Part shown: positions 11,626-23,199 of the stretch, one piece after another
Layout of the letters: each line of letters begins with the position of its first letter
How positions within the stretch are numbered: position 1 is the stretch's first letter
NCBI GenBank assembly: GCA_029449235.1
Contig: JANATG010000005.1
Coordinates: forward strand, 744,001 to 808,000
Length of the DNA stretch: 64,000 nucleotides
Reading direction: 5' to 3'
Source of the DNA: Linnemannia schmuckeri
Lineage: Eukaryota > Mortierellomycota > Mortierellomycetes > Mortierellales > Mortierellaceae
Program-made: the position numbers and the translations under genes
Notes under the pieces: model-generated
Seen by the model: the letters and a program-made list of their open reading frames with translations, nothing else
What the model was told of the DNA's origin: nothing
Databases searched by the model: none

Positions 11626-14600
11626 GTTTTGGTAGTAGGAGCGAATGTAGCTTAGGTGAAGGAAGAATGATTAACGCGTAGCAGAAGCGTATTTTGTAGG
11701 GTACGTGATGATAGGGGCAGTGATGAATGATGGTGATAGGACGGTGATTAGGGCGAGTAAGTGAATTGATGAATAGAGAGAGGGATTTTTTGTGTCAGAA
11801 TAATACAAGGGACGTGGCACCAAGGTTGAATGAGGAGAGAAGGAGTAGAAGAGAGAGTGAAATGGAGAGTGAATGAAGGTGTATGTGTATAAATGAGAAT
11901 AGGAATGAAGAAAAAGACGTCCTCTGAGAGTATATATTATGGTCCTGTGGAGAGAGAAAGAGAGAGAGGAGAGAGCAAGAGTAAAAGAGAATAAAGAGTG
12001 AAGAAGAGAAGAGAAAGAGAAGAGAAGAAGAGGGAAAGGGTCTTTCTTTTTTCCCCAGAGGAATATATATGAAAGACATCGATCAATGGGAAAAAGATAC
12101 CCATGGCCCACAATGTACACAATTGATGCACAAAAGTGGAATTCAGGCCAGCTTTGGAATAGCAGTTGGCTTGCTAGGCTTTGTTTCGACTTGGCACAAG
12201 TATAGTATATACTGTACATGGCAACAGCTATGCTTTTTTGCTTACTGTCTCTCCCCAAACAGCCAAATGTGTTCAAGCTCACTGCCTTTCCCGAATCGAT
12301 CATGCCACTCTTTATACAACTGGAAAAGAGAAGCCTTCAAAAAAAAAGGTTGAATGAATGGAATGGCCAAAAAAACGAGTACATCCTTTTTTCTTGTTCA
12401 TGGTTGATCGCCCATTGGTCATGCATTCGGCCAACAAATAGGCAGACAGGCGTGCACATTAATATTTTTTTATTTCTTTTGCTCTATGTGATTATTATTG
12501 CAACGGCTGCTCGCACAACAATGGAGACAGAGAGGAGAAAGACCATCCGACCTCAACAAAAAAAATCGTTTCTCTGTCTCCTTGTTTCTTTTGAGATGTC
12601 ATTCTGTTATTGTCTGTCAATTCATTCGCACTGTACAGCACAAGAGTATTATTACCGAATTCGATGGGGAAAGGACGACACTCTGTTTTGTGATATTTTA
12701 TTTTGGCTTGCCCTTTCTTTCTGTCTTTTGTATTTCCCTTTCTTTTTCTTTTTCAGACTTCCTTTGCGTGTGTCTCCTTGTTGTCGACCTGCTCACTCTT
12801 GAACTGTTTTCATCATGCAACCTAAGCCTATAGTACAGTACAATAGTCAATGATATCAATTGAATTGTTGATGGGCATGTCCGTAATGTTGCCTGCAGGC
12901 CCATTATCCTTCTCCTTCCCTTTCCTCCTTCCCTTTTTTTTTTCAATGACCCCCTCCTGCTTTAGGTCCTTGAAAGACCATCCGTGACAAGATCACTAAA
13001 CCATTGGCCCTTTTTTTTCGCCCTTTCAATGACCATTCATCCATTCTCCCCCTCCCCTCTTTTTCTTTTCCGTCCTTTCATTTCTCTTCTTGTTCATACC
13101 TTTATATGTCTCTTTGTGTTCGTTCTTTTGCTTGATGTGCCTTGTGCTTTGAACTTCCCCGGCTTCGTCACTTCTTCCTCTTTGTCCCCGGTGGACCAAT
13201 TAAACCAATTGAACCTTCGCAGTCGGACATTACCACATTGGCTTGTCCATTATTAAAAACACTGCGAGCTTGCTCTTTTCAGTTCCTGGGTTGATCATGA
13301 CGGAGGGAAAGAAAGGTCAAAAGAAAAGGAAGCTTTGTGCACGACGAAGAAAAAGCGCGGATGGATACCAAAAAAAAGGGAGATATGCAATCCTCTCTTG
13401 CTTTTGGCCTTTTCAGGTGCTATCCCTGCTGCACTGACTCTTAACGAGTAGGCTACTATCCCTCTTCCTTCATGGCGACATTGATGTTAAGTCTCGTATT
13501 GGACAAAAACATAATAAAACAAACAAAAAAAGATAAACAGCCGGATCGATGCACGCTTATATGCCTTTCTATCTGCAATCCAAGAATAGAATGGGGTTTT
13601 CTCTGCAGAGTAAAGGGAAGGTCCAATGAGAAAAAAAAAGACAAATCTCCAGATAGCCCGCTCATCCCATCCCTTGCTAATGTTTTCTTTTTCGCCTATG
13701 CTGTGGTGCTCCCTTTTTCGTTTTTTGTTTTCCTGCCCCATCCGTACTTTTTTTTTCCTGTGTCTTTGACCAGTACCCGCGGATGATGCTCAATGCCAAT
13801 GGCTGGATGCAGAATGGAAGAAAGGAAAGGTTCAAGATCTTGGGATCCATCTATCCCTGCCAATATCTCAATTTTTTGCCGCGTAAAAAAAAATCCAGCT
13901 GAAGCATTCCGATGGACCCTTGGGTCGAGAGCCCCTGTATAACAAGAAACCCATGGGGGAAGGAGGTAGATTCAGATCCAGTACATAAGAATAGGGAAGA
14001 GGGCTGGACACAAACAAGCAAAGATAAAAAGAATCTGTTCGTGTTTGTGTTTGTGTTTTTTTGCATGACACCTAAAAAATGAGAGCCATGGCTTTGTTTG
14101 ATACATTTTCTGTGGGTTCAAAAATAGACAACCAACCCCATTTCCCGCTTGCACCATGAAGCAACAAAAAACCCCTAATTGTGGTCATGGTTGCTGCTGC
14201 GCCCGAAATTGTCCCATTCCTGCCAGATTGACGACCAATACACACTCGGTCCCCTTAGAGACGCCAACTGATCGCGCGGCGCTTTGATATCTGTTGACAT
14301 AAGAACAGGGAACGTTTTTCACTCTCACGCGTTTCCTGTCTCTCTTTTGAGCTGGCTAATCTAGAATGGCGCATACATTCCCTGGCTTGTCTTCTTAGCA
14401 CTAGCACTCGCCCTTCTCGCTTTTCCTCCGAGGCGCCTTTACTATTTTGAACAGTGGCACCACTCGTTTCTATCCTTAACCGAGAAGGACTCTAGAATCT
14501 CTCTCTCCTTTCCGCGTCATTAGGGATTCGTTCGATAATCCTTGAATTGTCTACTTGACAGAAAAACCTTTTCCTTTTATGATTCACTGGAGACACGGCA

Positions 14601-15521
14601 AGTTATCGTAGATATTACACGTCAAATTGTCGAACTGGGAAAATAAAATATTAACATGCGAGAGTCGATTCTACCTTTCCACCTTCAACAGACATACCGA
14701 CCTATATCTCGCGAGCACATCGCCCCTCACAATAATCTCACACGCTAATCCTCGTAGGTGCATGAGGTAAGATGGTTTTTCAAAGAGGATGTCTGTAGAG
14801 TCCGCGTAATGGCGGTACCGATCCAGCTCCCCACGCAGAAAGAACCACAGTGGCATCGGGGATGGATGATGTGGTCAAGGGCGAGGGCGGGGGGAACGGG
14901 ACGAGGAAAAAGGAGAAAGGAGAAAGAGAAGCAAAAAGGGTGGGATCAAAAATTTTGGAGCATTCGATACATATGTTCGCGAATGCCAAAAAAATATGTT
15001 CGCGAATGCCAAAAAAATATGTTCGCGAAATATCAGAAACCGCTTCACGTAGAAGTTACACGGTAGACTTTTACAGTAAAACCAACAAAACCGGACACGT
15101 TATGGTCAAAAAGAAATCCCTTGTCGCTCTTGCACCTTTCGCATATGCTCACGAGTTTTTTTTTTTTCTTCCTTACTGGAAATGTCGCGTGCTCAAATAA
15201 CATGTACACATGCCACGTCTTTTTGCAAAACAGCATCTAAAACCCCGTAAGCCGAGAAATATTGCAATTAACTTGCCAGCTGTACACCATATACGGCTCC
15301 CAAACACGCCTACTACTGATGAGCCCGAGAATCGCAATTTTGCTTTCTGTTTTTGGACGCATTTTGCTTTAATTGTTTATTGCTGTAGTACCCTTCTTTC
15401 TCATCGTGGTGATTCCGCAAGCTTGCCGTGCTGTCCTTTTGTTTTATTCTCAGTCCATGGGTCCTGCAGTACTACATGCTCTCCCTGTCAAGTTTGTTGT
15501 TGCTAAAAAAAGAAAACTGTC
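11626..15521. other. Gene-poor 3.9 kb stretch
   Basis: I see no supported gene. 11870-12060 is a dense GA-rich tract upstream of the minus-strand Ser-rich gene. The open frames here (up to 210 codons at 11671-12303 and 194 at 12218-12802) are built from Phe/Leu/Ser/Lys low-complexity sequence caused by T-rich and A-rich DNA. Tandem 23 bp repeats lie at 14971-15029. No tRNA or rRNA is recognisable. Confidence 0.6.
14971..15029. repeat. 23 bp tandem repeat, about 2.6 copies, each with the palindrome TTCGCGAA
   Basis: The unit ATATGTTCGCGAATGCC followed by six A starts at 14971, 14994 and 17 bases into the next line at 15017. The copies are identical as far as they go, and the last ends in TTCGCGAAAT. 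Each copy carries the 8 bp perfect palindrome TTCGCGAA flanked by A-rich DNA. It sits in a region without genes. Confidence 0.9.
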
Positions 15522-16300
15522 TCAACTCTTCCAGACGGCCAATGTATGGTTGCCTTCGCTCCTAATCAATATCGTGCTACGCGTGCAAAGATTAATAGGT
15601 ACAAAAAGGCGCGTAAATAAATAAATAAAGACTCATAAATGCTTCCACCTTGCAAAGTATTTCCAAGAATATTCTGAAGAAAGGCAGCGCATGACAGAAG
15701 AACTTACTTGTTGCCATACTCGACAGAGATGGTCGGGGTATCATCTTTGGAGACAGCGTCTCCCTTAAGCTCGGTAAGCTCCTTGGCGTGTGCTGCAATC
15801 GAAGCAATAAATCCTGCAGACGATGCCTTCGCAATTCCTCGTGCTATCCATAAAAAAAAAGGTTTATAAATAAAAGAAAAGGAAGACATGAGTATGCACA
15901 TACGAACAAGCTGCCAAAGGTAATGGATGCGTGTCCTTTGACATGTATCCAACGATTGCAGAAGGCAACGGAGGGGGTGGTGAATACCTCCAAGGCAGAG
16001 TCCGTGTTCGTCGGCAATAAGTACGCCCAAGACGCCTTCAGAGTCGGTCCTATAGTAAATAATATGTAAAATGTAGGTGCCTCCATGGTCAGCCAAGACG
16101 GTCAACAGTAAGGCCTTGTATGCTGTCTAGGTACGAGTATGCACGCTGCTCCTCTCCTTGTCGTCTCCTCTTCTCGCGTTCTCAAAAACCCTGTCTATGC
16201 CAGGAATGAGCACAATCCTGCAGCGTGTTGAGTAGTAGAGTTCCTTTGGATGAAAATGCCCTTACAGCTTGTTGAGGATGTTGTTGATGCCGGTCTCCAT
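15522..16300 (-). CDS. LAMTOR5: Ragulator subunit LAMTOR5 (HBXIP)-like protein
   Basis: Four exons, 16300-16266, 16049-15988, 15843-15708 and 15561-15522, give exactly 90 residues, matching the short human form in length. Visible family pattern: G-V-L-G-V-L-I-A-D-E-H-G-L-C-L-G-A-R-G, then A-G-F-I-A-S-I-A-A-H-A-K-E-L, then P-T-I-S-V-E-Y-G-N, and a final beta strand H-T-L-A-V-W-K-S. This is the roadblock-type alpha/beta fold. In animals LAMTOR5 is one of five Ragulator subunits that anchor Rag GTPases and TORC1 to the lysosome; fungal Ego complexes do the same at the vacuole. The last exon was chosen because only the acceptor at 15562 gives the expected C-terminal strand and a stop at the right length. 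It is divergent from the WRAP53-like gene with 325 bp between starts. Confidence 0.85.
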
Positions 16301-16625
16301 GGTTTATGTTTGCTTCTTCTGTCTGAAGGTTGATGTCCCGTCGTCGTCGTTGGTTGATGGTGGTTACAAAGTGGTCAAGGCGTGGATGGAGTACAAAAAA
16401 TAGCAGACTTGTCGGATTCGAGGGTGGTCTTTCTTTTTTCTTTGCATTCATCCCAAAACCAGTCACCACTGGGTCACTTTAAACTTCTCCATGTATGAAT
16501 CAAGATCACTTTCTTTTCTGCCACCAAAACCTTGTGGATCTCAATGCCACACTGAGCGACCAAGCTTACAAGGAGACAAGGAAAAGAACAAGGACCAAAA
16601 CACTAGGACGGACGGAGAAAAGTAA
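16301..16625. promoter_or_regulatory. Shared bidirectional promoter (LAMTOR5-like / WRAP53-like)
   Basis: Only 325 bp separate the two start codons, so both transcripts must start here. No TATA box stands out on either strand. Confidence 0.5.
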
Positions 16626-18958
16626 ATGGATATCGATAGCACCCAGTCGCATGTCATGGACCAGCCAATGGACGATATTCCCGCGGACGCTACTATTAAA
16701 GGTCAGGACGCGTTCTGCAGGACTCACGACCAGCATCAGGACCTTCGGGCACAGCCAGACCAGGAAGCACAAGTAGCAGCAGCGAGTCAGGATGCCTGGC
16801 AATCTCAGACATTCCAAGTCTACGAGTGCAGCTTTGACAACACATCCAGTGGATCCGGCAACAGCGGCATCGTCAAGACCTTCTCCACGGGCAACCTCTT
16901 CAACACGACCGTAGGCGAAAGTCGGACCCAGATGGGGATTCAAGGCGATAACCTCAAGATGACCAATGGAAATGAAAACAACTTTTTCAAGGCACTCAAA
17001 TGGTAAAAAACGGTTTCCGACTTTTTATGTGGGTATATGCAGGAGCATAAGACGAAAAATAAAGTTGCTCACGTCTCCACTCACGCCCTCATATTTTTTT
17101 TACATTTGCATTTGCATTTGCATTTGCATGGCGCTGCATACATAGGTCTCCAGATGGGGCGTGTCTTTTATCCTCTTCCAATGACAACTGCATGCGGATA
17201 TTTGCTCTGTAAGTGCCTATTTCCACGCTCACCGTTGAACTTTAGCCATAATGTTTTCATGTTGACATTGCGGACTAAATTATTGAACCTTTTCCTGATC
17301 CGTGAACATAGATCAGACTTGACAGACGAACCCAAAGGTACCCTGCGCTCAAGATCGCAGGGTCACGCTTGTGTATATCATCACATTTTAGACTCATATC
17401 CATTATACTACATTTTTTAGATACCCAACTGAGCCCAGGAGTGCTGATCAGGGAAGGCGAAGTCATTTACGATATGTGCTGGTATCCAGGCATGACTAGC
17501 GCCGACCCTGCGACGTGCTGTGTCCTTTCATCCAGTCGAGATCATCCAGTCCATCTCTGGGATGCCTTCACAGGGGAGGTAATTTAATGTTCCAGACCAT
17601 GCCACCTTGAGCTGAGTAACTGAGTGCCAAGCCTCGAACAAAACCAACAAAACTTGACATGTAGCTTTTCTATTGCTGATTAGCTAAGGTGCTCATACAC
17701 GCTTGTGGACCACTGTGAAGTAAACTTCGCGCCCAACGCCTTCTGCTTCAACCTGGATGGTTCAAAGTACGCATTCATTACGCGCCATGATATCTCTTAT
17801 CTGACTATGACGATCGTATGCAGCGGGACACACGGTTCTCTCATTTTTACCACGCTGATTTTCTTCTATAATTTGTATGTCTGTGCATATAGAATTTATT
17901 GTGGCTCAAATAACATGATCCAAATATTCGACACCACGCGACCAGGAAAGGATTGTCAAAAAAAACCGACAGTGCCCACGCGCAAGAGTAAAAAAGGACA
18001 GAAAGGCGTGATCTCCTGCCTAGCGTTCAACCCAGACCATTCCAACCTCTACGCTGCTGGGTCATTTCTGAAATCGATCGGGTTGTACGATTCGAGAGCG
18101 GAAGAGCTACTGTTGCTCTTGAGGGACAAAAATCAGCGTGCCAATGGTCGACATAACAAGCCTTCGCCCGTAGTCACCGCGAATGACGACAAGACTACTC
18201 CTAGCAAGAATGGGAACGGCGCGACATCATCGCCGATGGGTGGACTGACACAGGTCCAGTTTTCTCCAGACGGTGTGTACCTGTATTCAGCCTCCAGGCA
18301 GGATCCATTTATTCGCTGCTGGGATATCAGGAATACTGCCAACGTGCTGTTCAGACTAGAGCGGCCGGGAGAATTGACCAACCAACGGCTTGAGTTTGAT
18401 GTCTCAAGCGATGGAAGGTGGCTTTCAACTGGTGATATGAACGGTGACATCTCTATCTTTGAACTGAGCAACCCGACCGACCCTGATTCAGAAAGATTGG
18501 TTAAACGGATACATGGGCACGATGGTAAGTAGCTTTTTGCTATGGTTACAACTTTCTGTTGTTTGCAGGATAATAAAAGGAGTACTGGCTCACCAACTGT
18601 ATTTATTGCTTCATTAGATGTTATCTCATCGGCAGCATTCCATCCCATGGGACTGATGTTGGCGACCAGCTCGGGTCAGCGAAAGTATGAACTTTTCGGC
18701 ATCGACAACACCACCTCGGACTCTGATTCTGATTCAAATTCGGATGTCGAATCTCACAGTAAAGTGGAACAGTCAACAACATCGGTACAGGGCAAGGACT
18801 TTGATCCGCCTGTGATTGATAACTCGATCAGTCTCTGGACTTTGCCTGGAGAATATGTATGGTATGTCAACGGCCAACGGTGGAGCGAACCCTCTACTCA
18901 GGAAGGCGTTACCGCGAATGGAGTGAGCGAAGCAATGACAGATTCGACCAATACTTGA
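16626..18958 (+). CDS. WRAP53: WRAP53/TCAB1-like WD-repeat protein (telomerase Cajal body protein)
   Basis: Seven exons: 16626-17002, 17146-17208, 17312-17337, 17421-17578, 17684-17766, 17893-18524 and 18618-18958, giving 559 residues. The 26 nt third exon is required for frame. The family pattern is clear: N-F-F-K-A-L-K-W-S-P-D-G-x-C-L-L-S-S-S-N-D-N-C-M-R-I-F; V-I-Y-D-M-C-W-Y-P; S-S-S-R-D-H-P-V-H-L-W-D-A-F-T-G-E; Y-C-G-S-N-N-M-I-Q-I-F-D; G-V-I-S-C-L-A-F-N-P; and F-S-P-D-G-V-Y-L-Y-S-A-S-R-Q-D-P-F-I-R-C-W-D-I-R, together a WD40 propeller. In animals this protein binds the CAB box of scaRNAs and telomerase RNA and guides the RNP to telomeres. The first 110 residues are a disordered Gln/Asp-rich leader. 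A TTTGCA hexamer repeat sits in intron 1 near 17104-17130. Confidence 0.88.
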
Positions 18959-19960
18959 TGAGCGGATAAAATCGTTCCCAATGCACGCCATCAGGAGATG
19001 TGGTCATGACAACCACAACAACAGCAACAGCAATAGTGAGCTGAGAATAAAAAAAGTGTGCATTCTATGATCCCCTTACCAAGCGTCATTTCTTATATGA
19101 TAACCCCTCACGCCCTTTCACGCCACATTTTCGTGAGAAGAAATTAGACTGTGCCCACTGTCCTTCCTTTCTCTAAATGACCGAATCATTAACATGGCCT
19201 GTTGTGGGCGTAATGGATTGGATGAATCAAACGGTGGGGGAAGAAAGTAAGGAACAACAAAGGAAACGCTTCGACACTATGAATTTTTGTCCAAAAAGGA
19301 AATTGGCTGTCCATCTGTCAGTCTGATGTCATTTTGTTGTCACATAACTCTAACTGATATTTGCTTGCGAGGAAGAGAACATTTTTTGCTATGGATAAAT
19401 CGAAATTGAGATGTCCAGCTGAATCTGCAAGATCTTCGTTCTTTTGGCGTGCCGTGTGTGGGGGATATTCTGGCTAGTCTATAGTGCACTCACAATCCGT
19501 TAGCGTGGATAAATCGATATGGTATACTGTAATGGGAAGAATCGGCAGCAGCTGGGAATGATGATTCGATGAAGTAAAGTCAAAGAACGAAAAGGTTTTG
19601 TATGTATAGAAAAGAAATTAAACTAACAAAAACAAAAAATAAAGAACAATCATGATGACACCACCGCCACAGGAGTGGATTAGAGAAGGAGAGTGAATAA
19701 GAAATACTGGGGCTGGGATAGGAAGAAGGGGTCCAGGCCAACAAACTTGCTTCGTCTTCCTCTTCTCCTCCTCCTTACTCCACACAAATAGCGCACGATG
19801 CAGGTACAGGGACCAAGATACTCGTGAATAAAAAACGATGATGATGGAGGCAACCGTGTAGGTGTACTGTACTAAATTTGATGAGTGTCATGCTTTTAGA
19901 ATTGCATCAGTGCCAAGTCATATCTTAATTCCTGAAGGTCAAGTCCCCTCTTTTTGAACG
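18959..19960. other. Intergenic, no gene seen
   Basis: This holds the WRAP53-like 3' UTR and upstream DNA of the small membrane protein gene. Open frames here are short and show no protein character. No tRNA or repeat is evident. Confidence 0.6.
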
Positions 19961-19961
19961 G

Positions 19962-19968
19962 TATAAAA
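19962..19968 (+). promoter_or_regulatory. TATA box of the small membrane protein gene
   Basis: A perfect TATAAAA lies 157 bp upstream of the start at 20119, followed by a CT-rich leader (CATCATCAAC, TTCTTACTCTCACTCAC). This is one of the few canonical TATA boxes in the window and suggests a strongly induced or highly expressed gene. Confidence 0.65.
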
Positions 19969-20118
19969 GGCAAGCTGTCGCCACATTTTTGTTTTTCATC
20001 ATCAACACTTCTTACTCTCACTCACAACAATAACCACTTCAAGCCAACCCATCCAGGCCGAAAAAAAAAACTTCCACATTCATCCCTTACTGCTCTCAAC
20101 AAACAACTCTAACCCAAT

Positions 20119-20462
20119 ATGTGCGGAACCATCGAATGCGTCGCCTGGGTAAGCAAACATCTGGTTCACCTTCATCTCTCCTTCTCTTCTATCACTCCTT
20201 TCCTCAACGCTTCATCCTAACCAACATTCCTCCCTGCCCTCATATGGTACTATTCACAAAAAAATAGGACGGTCTCGTCATTGTCGGTCTGATCCTCTTG
20301 ATTATCTGGATCCTGGGTATGGCCAACGTTATCCACGTCGGAAACACCACCGGCTTGAAGCACATCTTCATCGTCCTCGCCGTCGTCTTTATCATCGCCT
20401 GGATCTTCACCCGCTGCTGCGGTCGTCGTCGCGGTGTCCGTCGCGGCGGTGCTGTCGTCTAA
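20119..20462 (+). CDS. Small two-helix membrane protein (lmo0937/DUF5670-like)
   Basis: Exons 20119-20148 and 20268-20462 give 74 residues. After M-C-G-T-I-E-C-V-A-W come two hydrophobic helices, L-V-I-V-G-L-I-L-L-I-I-W-I-L-G-M and H-I-F-I-V-L-A-V-V-F-I-I-A-W-I-F, separated by a short polar loop, and then a basic Cys/Arg/Gly tail (R-C-C-G-R-R-R-G). The spacing, the W-I-L-G motif and the central H-I-x-x-V-x-A-V-V resemble the small bacterial lmo0937-type membrane proteins that are stress-linked in bacteria. The resemblance is from memory and short, so function is not claimed. A TATA box upstream and good codon bias (C-ending codons) suggest high expression. It could equally be a fungal PMP3-like stress peptide, though the loop sequence differs from PMP3. 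Confidence 0.75.
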
Positions 20463-20756
20463 GTTTCGTACAAAGAACGATTGTATACATACAAACACCG
20501 AACGGACAACAACATCCTTCTATATAGCTCCTTTCTCACGCTTTTGTAGCTTGTAATATCTTTCCTTCTAATCTTCGCTACACTCGCGTTTGTATCTAAT
20601 TAAAGAAATGCCTATTGGCTTTAATATATTGGTGAATAGTGAACAGGTGATAGTATTATTAGGGAATGTGGTGAATGAAGAGTGTCTATGTTACAGGACA
20701 AGAAACAAGAACAAAGCAAAATGGAGATAAACGACGAACGCAGAACAATGAAAGTA

Positions 20757-20794
<38 letters not shown>

Positions 20795-20797
20795 TTT
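20463..20797. other. Convergent 3' ends with an A33 tract
   Basis: This holds the 3' UTR of the small membrane protein gene and the 3' flank of the hydrolase gene. A run of 33 A lies at 20760-20792, five bases past the hydrolase stop codon on the complementary strand. Confidence 0.6.
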
Positions 20798-22026
20798 TCA
20801 ACACTCTTCGGCAGCCTTCAAGACCTTGAAGAACCAGTCAGGTCTCAACAAGAACTGGGCATGATCCATCCCTTCCATGATATTCAACTCTTCCTTTTCC
20901 TCCTTGAGGCCCACATGGTTCCGGATATAGTCTGCAATCATATCCATGTCCAACAGGTTATCGTTCCTCGACAAAAAGACGCGCGTCTTCTTGGGCAACA
21001 CGGGCGTCAATCTCCCCTCGTGGAGACGTGGCTTCTCGGTGCGTTTCTTCCAGGCTTTGGGGAAGAAGATACACTGGTTCCAGTGGAAACGACGCATGAT
21101 GTACCAAGAGGTTCCGATCTCACGGGCAGCAAAGAGGTCCATGATCAACTCAGCAGCAGTCGCAGGGATCCTGTAGGCGAAATTGCGGGCGATCGAGTGG
21201 TGGGTAAGGAAGCAGATTGGGTCGGTGAGGATCAGACCCGCGACGATCGATTTCGAAGACGAAGCAGGGCTGGCACGACAAACGGCCGCACACAGCATGG
21301 TTCCGAGAGAGTGGCCAAAAAAGGTGGCCTTAGGGTATTCATGTCTCCTGAGAATTCTTTCGATCGCATAGTAGGTCTCGTCAGGAGTCATGCAGTCGCT
21401 CTTAAAGAGTTTGTTGGAGACGTAGGGGACCTCAACCATGATGATAGGGCGCGAAATGGTGCTGAGAGCAATCACCCAGTGGATATATTGTACCAGTCCG
21501 ACTCCGATTCCGTGAAGAAAGACCAGGGGCACCTTGTTATCGGGGTTGATGGGTGCGCGGTACCAGTAGTTGAGATCCGTCGATGGATCGACCTGGATCC
21601 TGCTGCTGTTCTTCTTTGTTAAGTTGGCGGTGTCGATTGTTCCTTCATAACGCGTAAATCCAATCAACGTGAACACAAGTCCTGCAAACGTGTTGGCCGT
21701 CCACAGCAGCTAATTAGAAAAAAAGGTATAGTTATTAGATCTAGGTGTTTCGATGAATTAATAGTATAAACCAAGAACAAGAAATATCACTTACGGCATA
21801 ATAGATGAGAGGACGGTGGGAGGCAATGACCGGATCAAAGGCAAGGCGGATGCATTCGACGTTGGGGTTGAATCCGTTAGCAAACTTGATATCCTTTGTC
21901 GCCTCGATGTAGTCGACCATCCGGTTGAGCTCCATCATGTCCGAGGGGGATCCGAAAACTTCTTCGATTGATGACGCCCAAAAAGCCCATGCCAACCTAA
22001 AAAGCGATTCAGAGACCAGCACAGCG

Positions 22027-22065
<39 letters not shown>

Positions 22066-23199
22066 ATTGTTTGTTAGAGCTGTTAAACACGGACCTGGGC
22101 TCCTCTGTCCCCTTGTGCACCTTTTTGATCTCCAGTGCAGACGGAAGAGAGAGAGGGACTTCGTTCTTTTGCCGTTCCTCACCATCCTTTTCTCTCATTC
22201 GTCACTTTGTGTCCTATTATGTCTTAATAACGTGTTGGCAGCCCTCCCTCCCCTTGCTATTTCTCTTTTGTTCGTTCTCTCACTCATTTTGTTACTGAAA
22301 ATAAGTCAGGCCATGAAAACCCAACAAAGTTTTTTTTGACTATTTTTGAACTCACTCATCGCTTTCGTCACTTACCATTGCATCATATTCGATCGAGCGA
22401 CATCCTCACATCTGGCAGGCCGGTCAGTTCTTCCAGTATCAAACCAAGTCTCGACCCACTTTCGTGCACCTGCCCCTCTCTCAATAGTCTCCATGCATCT
22501 CTCAAACAACTCTCGTCGTTCTTCGAGTGATTTGGGTCCCTTAACGACTCGATCGACTTCCTGTGCTTTGGCAAGGCGTTTCCAAAAGTGGATGTAGAAT
22601 AAGACCTCCGCAGCCATCCAGAGATGGAGCAACGAGACCACCCAGGCCAGCGTCTGATGTGTAGCAATGAAGGCGAGAACTGGAGCCAGGTACGGTTGGA
22701 GGGCCATCAGATGGCCGTATCCGGGCAGTTGAGTTGGATCACGGAGTCCCAGTCCTTCAAGAAAAGTAGCGAGGGAGAGGGTCATGCGCATGGTCAACGA
22801 GAGGGCGAAGGGGAAGTTGTCTTTGGCTGTTCCTTCTTTTCCTCCTCCTCCTCCCATGATGGTCGCAGCAGCAGAAACAATCCGGTCTGGGCTCAACATG
22901 GCATCAAAAGATGATATGGAAGAAGCGGGTGTGGCGGTGGTGAATGTTGCGGGGATTGGGTAGAGATATGAGGCTGCTCTCCCTGCCTCTGCTAGTGCGG
23001 ATGCTGTGGTTGTGGTTTGGGTGGCATTGGATTGAAGGAGATGGAGGACGAGAGGGATGTGGTGGAGAAGGGTATCGAGGGGTGTTTCCTTGTAGGTGAA
23101 GGTGTAAAGCAAATAAGAAGATGCCAGAGGCACGACGGCGGCGCAGACGAGTCCAAGGGATCGGACAGCACTCCTCGTGACGAGGTGGTCGACGATCAT
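20798..23199 (-). CDS. Membrane-associated alpha/beta hydrolase fold protein
   Basis: Exons 23199-22376, 21996-21795 and 21709-20798 give 645 residues. The N-terminus has an early hydrophobic helix (V-R-S-L-G-L-V-C-A-A-V-V-P-L-A) and further hydrophobic segments around 175-210, so membrane anchoring is likely. The catalytic half starts near residue 395: P-L-V-F-L-H-G-I-G-V-G provides the oxyanion loop, F-F-G-H-S-L-G-T holds the nucleophile Ser (about residue 476), R-N-D-N-L-L-D the probable acid, and M-D-H-A-Q-F-L-L the catalytic His. The layout matches fungal serine hydrolases of lipid metabolism, but the substrate is unknown. Intron 1 (22375-21997) contains a run of 37 T on the coding strand ending about 30 nt before the acceptor, an extreme polypyrimidine tract. 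Confidence 0.85.

Noticed and set aside
11671..12303. 210-codon minus-strand open frame
   Set aside because: It is made of Ser/Leu/Phe/Tyr runs from a GA-rich promoter tract upstream of the Ser-rich gene; no domain or homologue pattern.
12218..12802. 194-codon plus-strand open frame rich in Phe/Leu
   Set aside because: T-rich non-coding DNA gives apparent hydrophobic segments; no good splice or start context and no family feature.
15562..15707. LAMTOR5 last exon beginning at the acceptor near 15673
   Set aside because: It gives K-I-F-L-E-I-L-C and a tail unlike the family; the acceptor at 15562 gives the expected final strand and length.
20675..21622. 315-codon plus-strand open frame
   Set aside because: It is the antisense shadow of the alpha/beta hydrolase exon 3, which has a full catalytic motif set on the minus strand.
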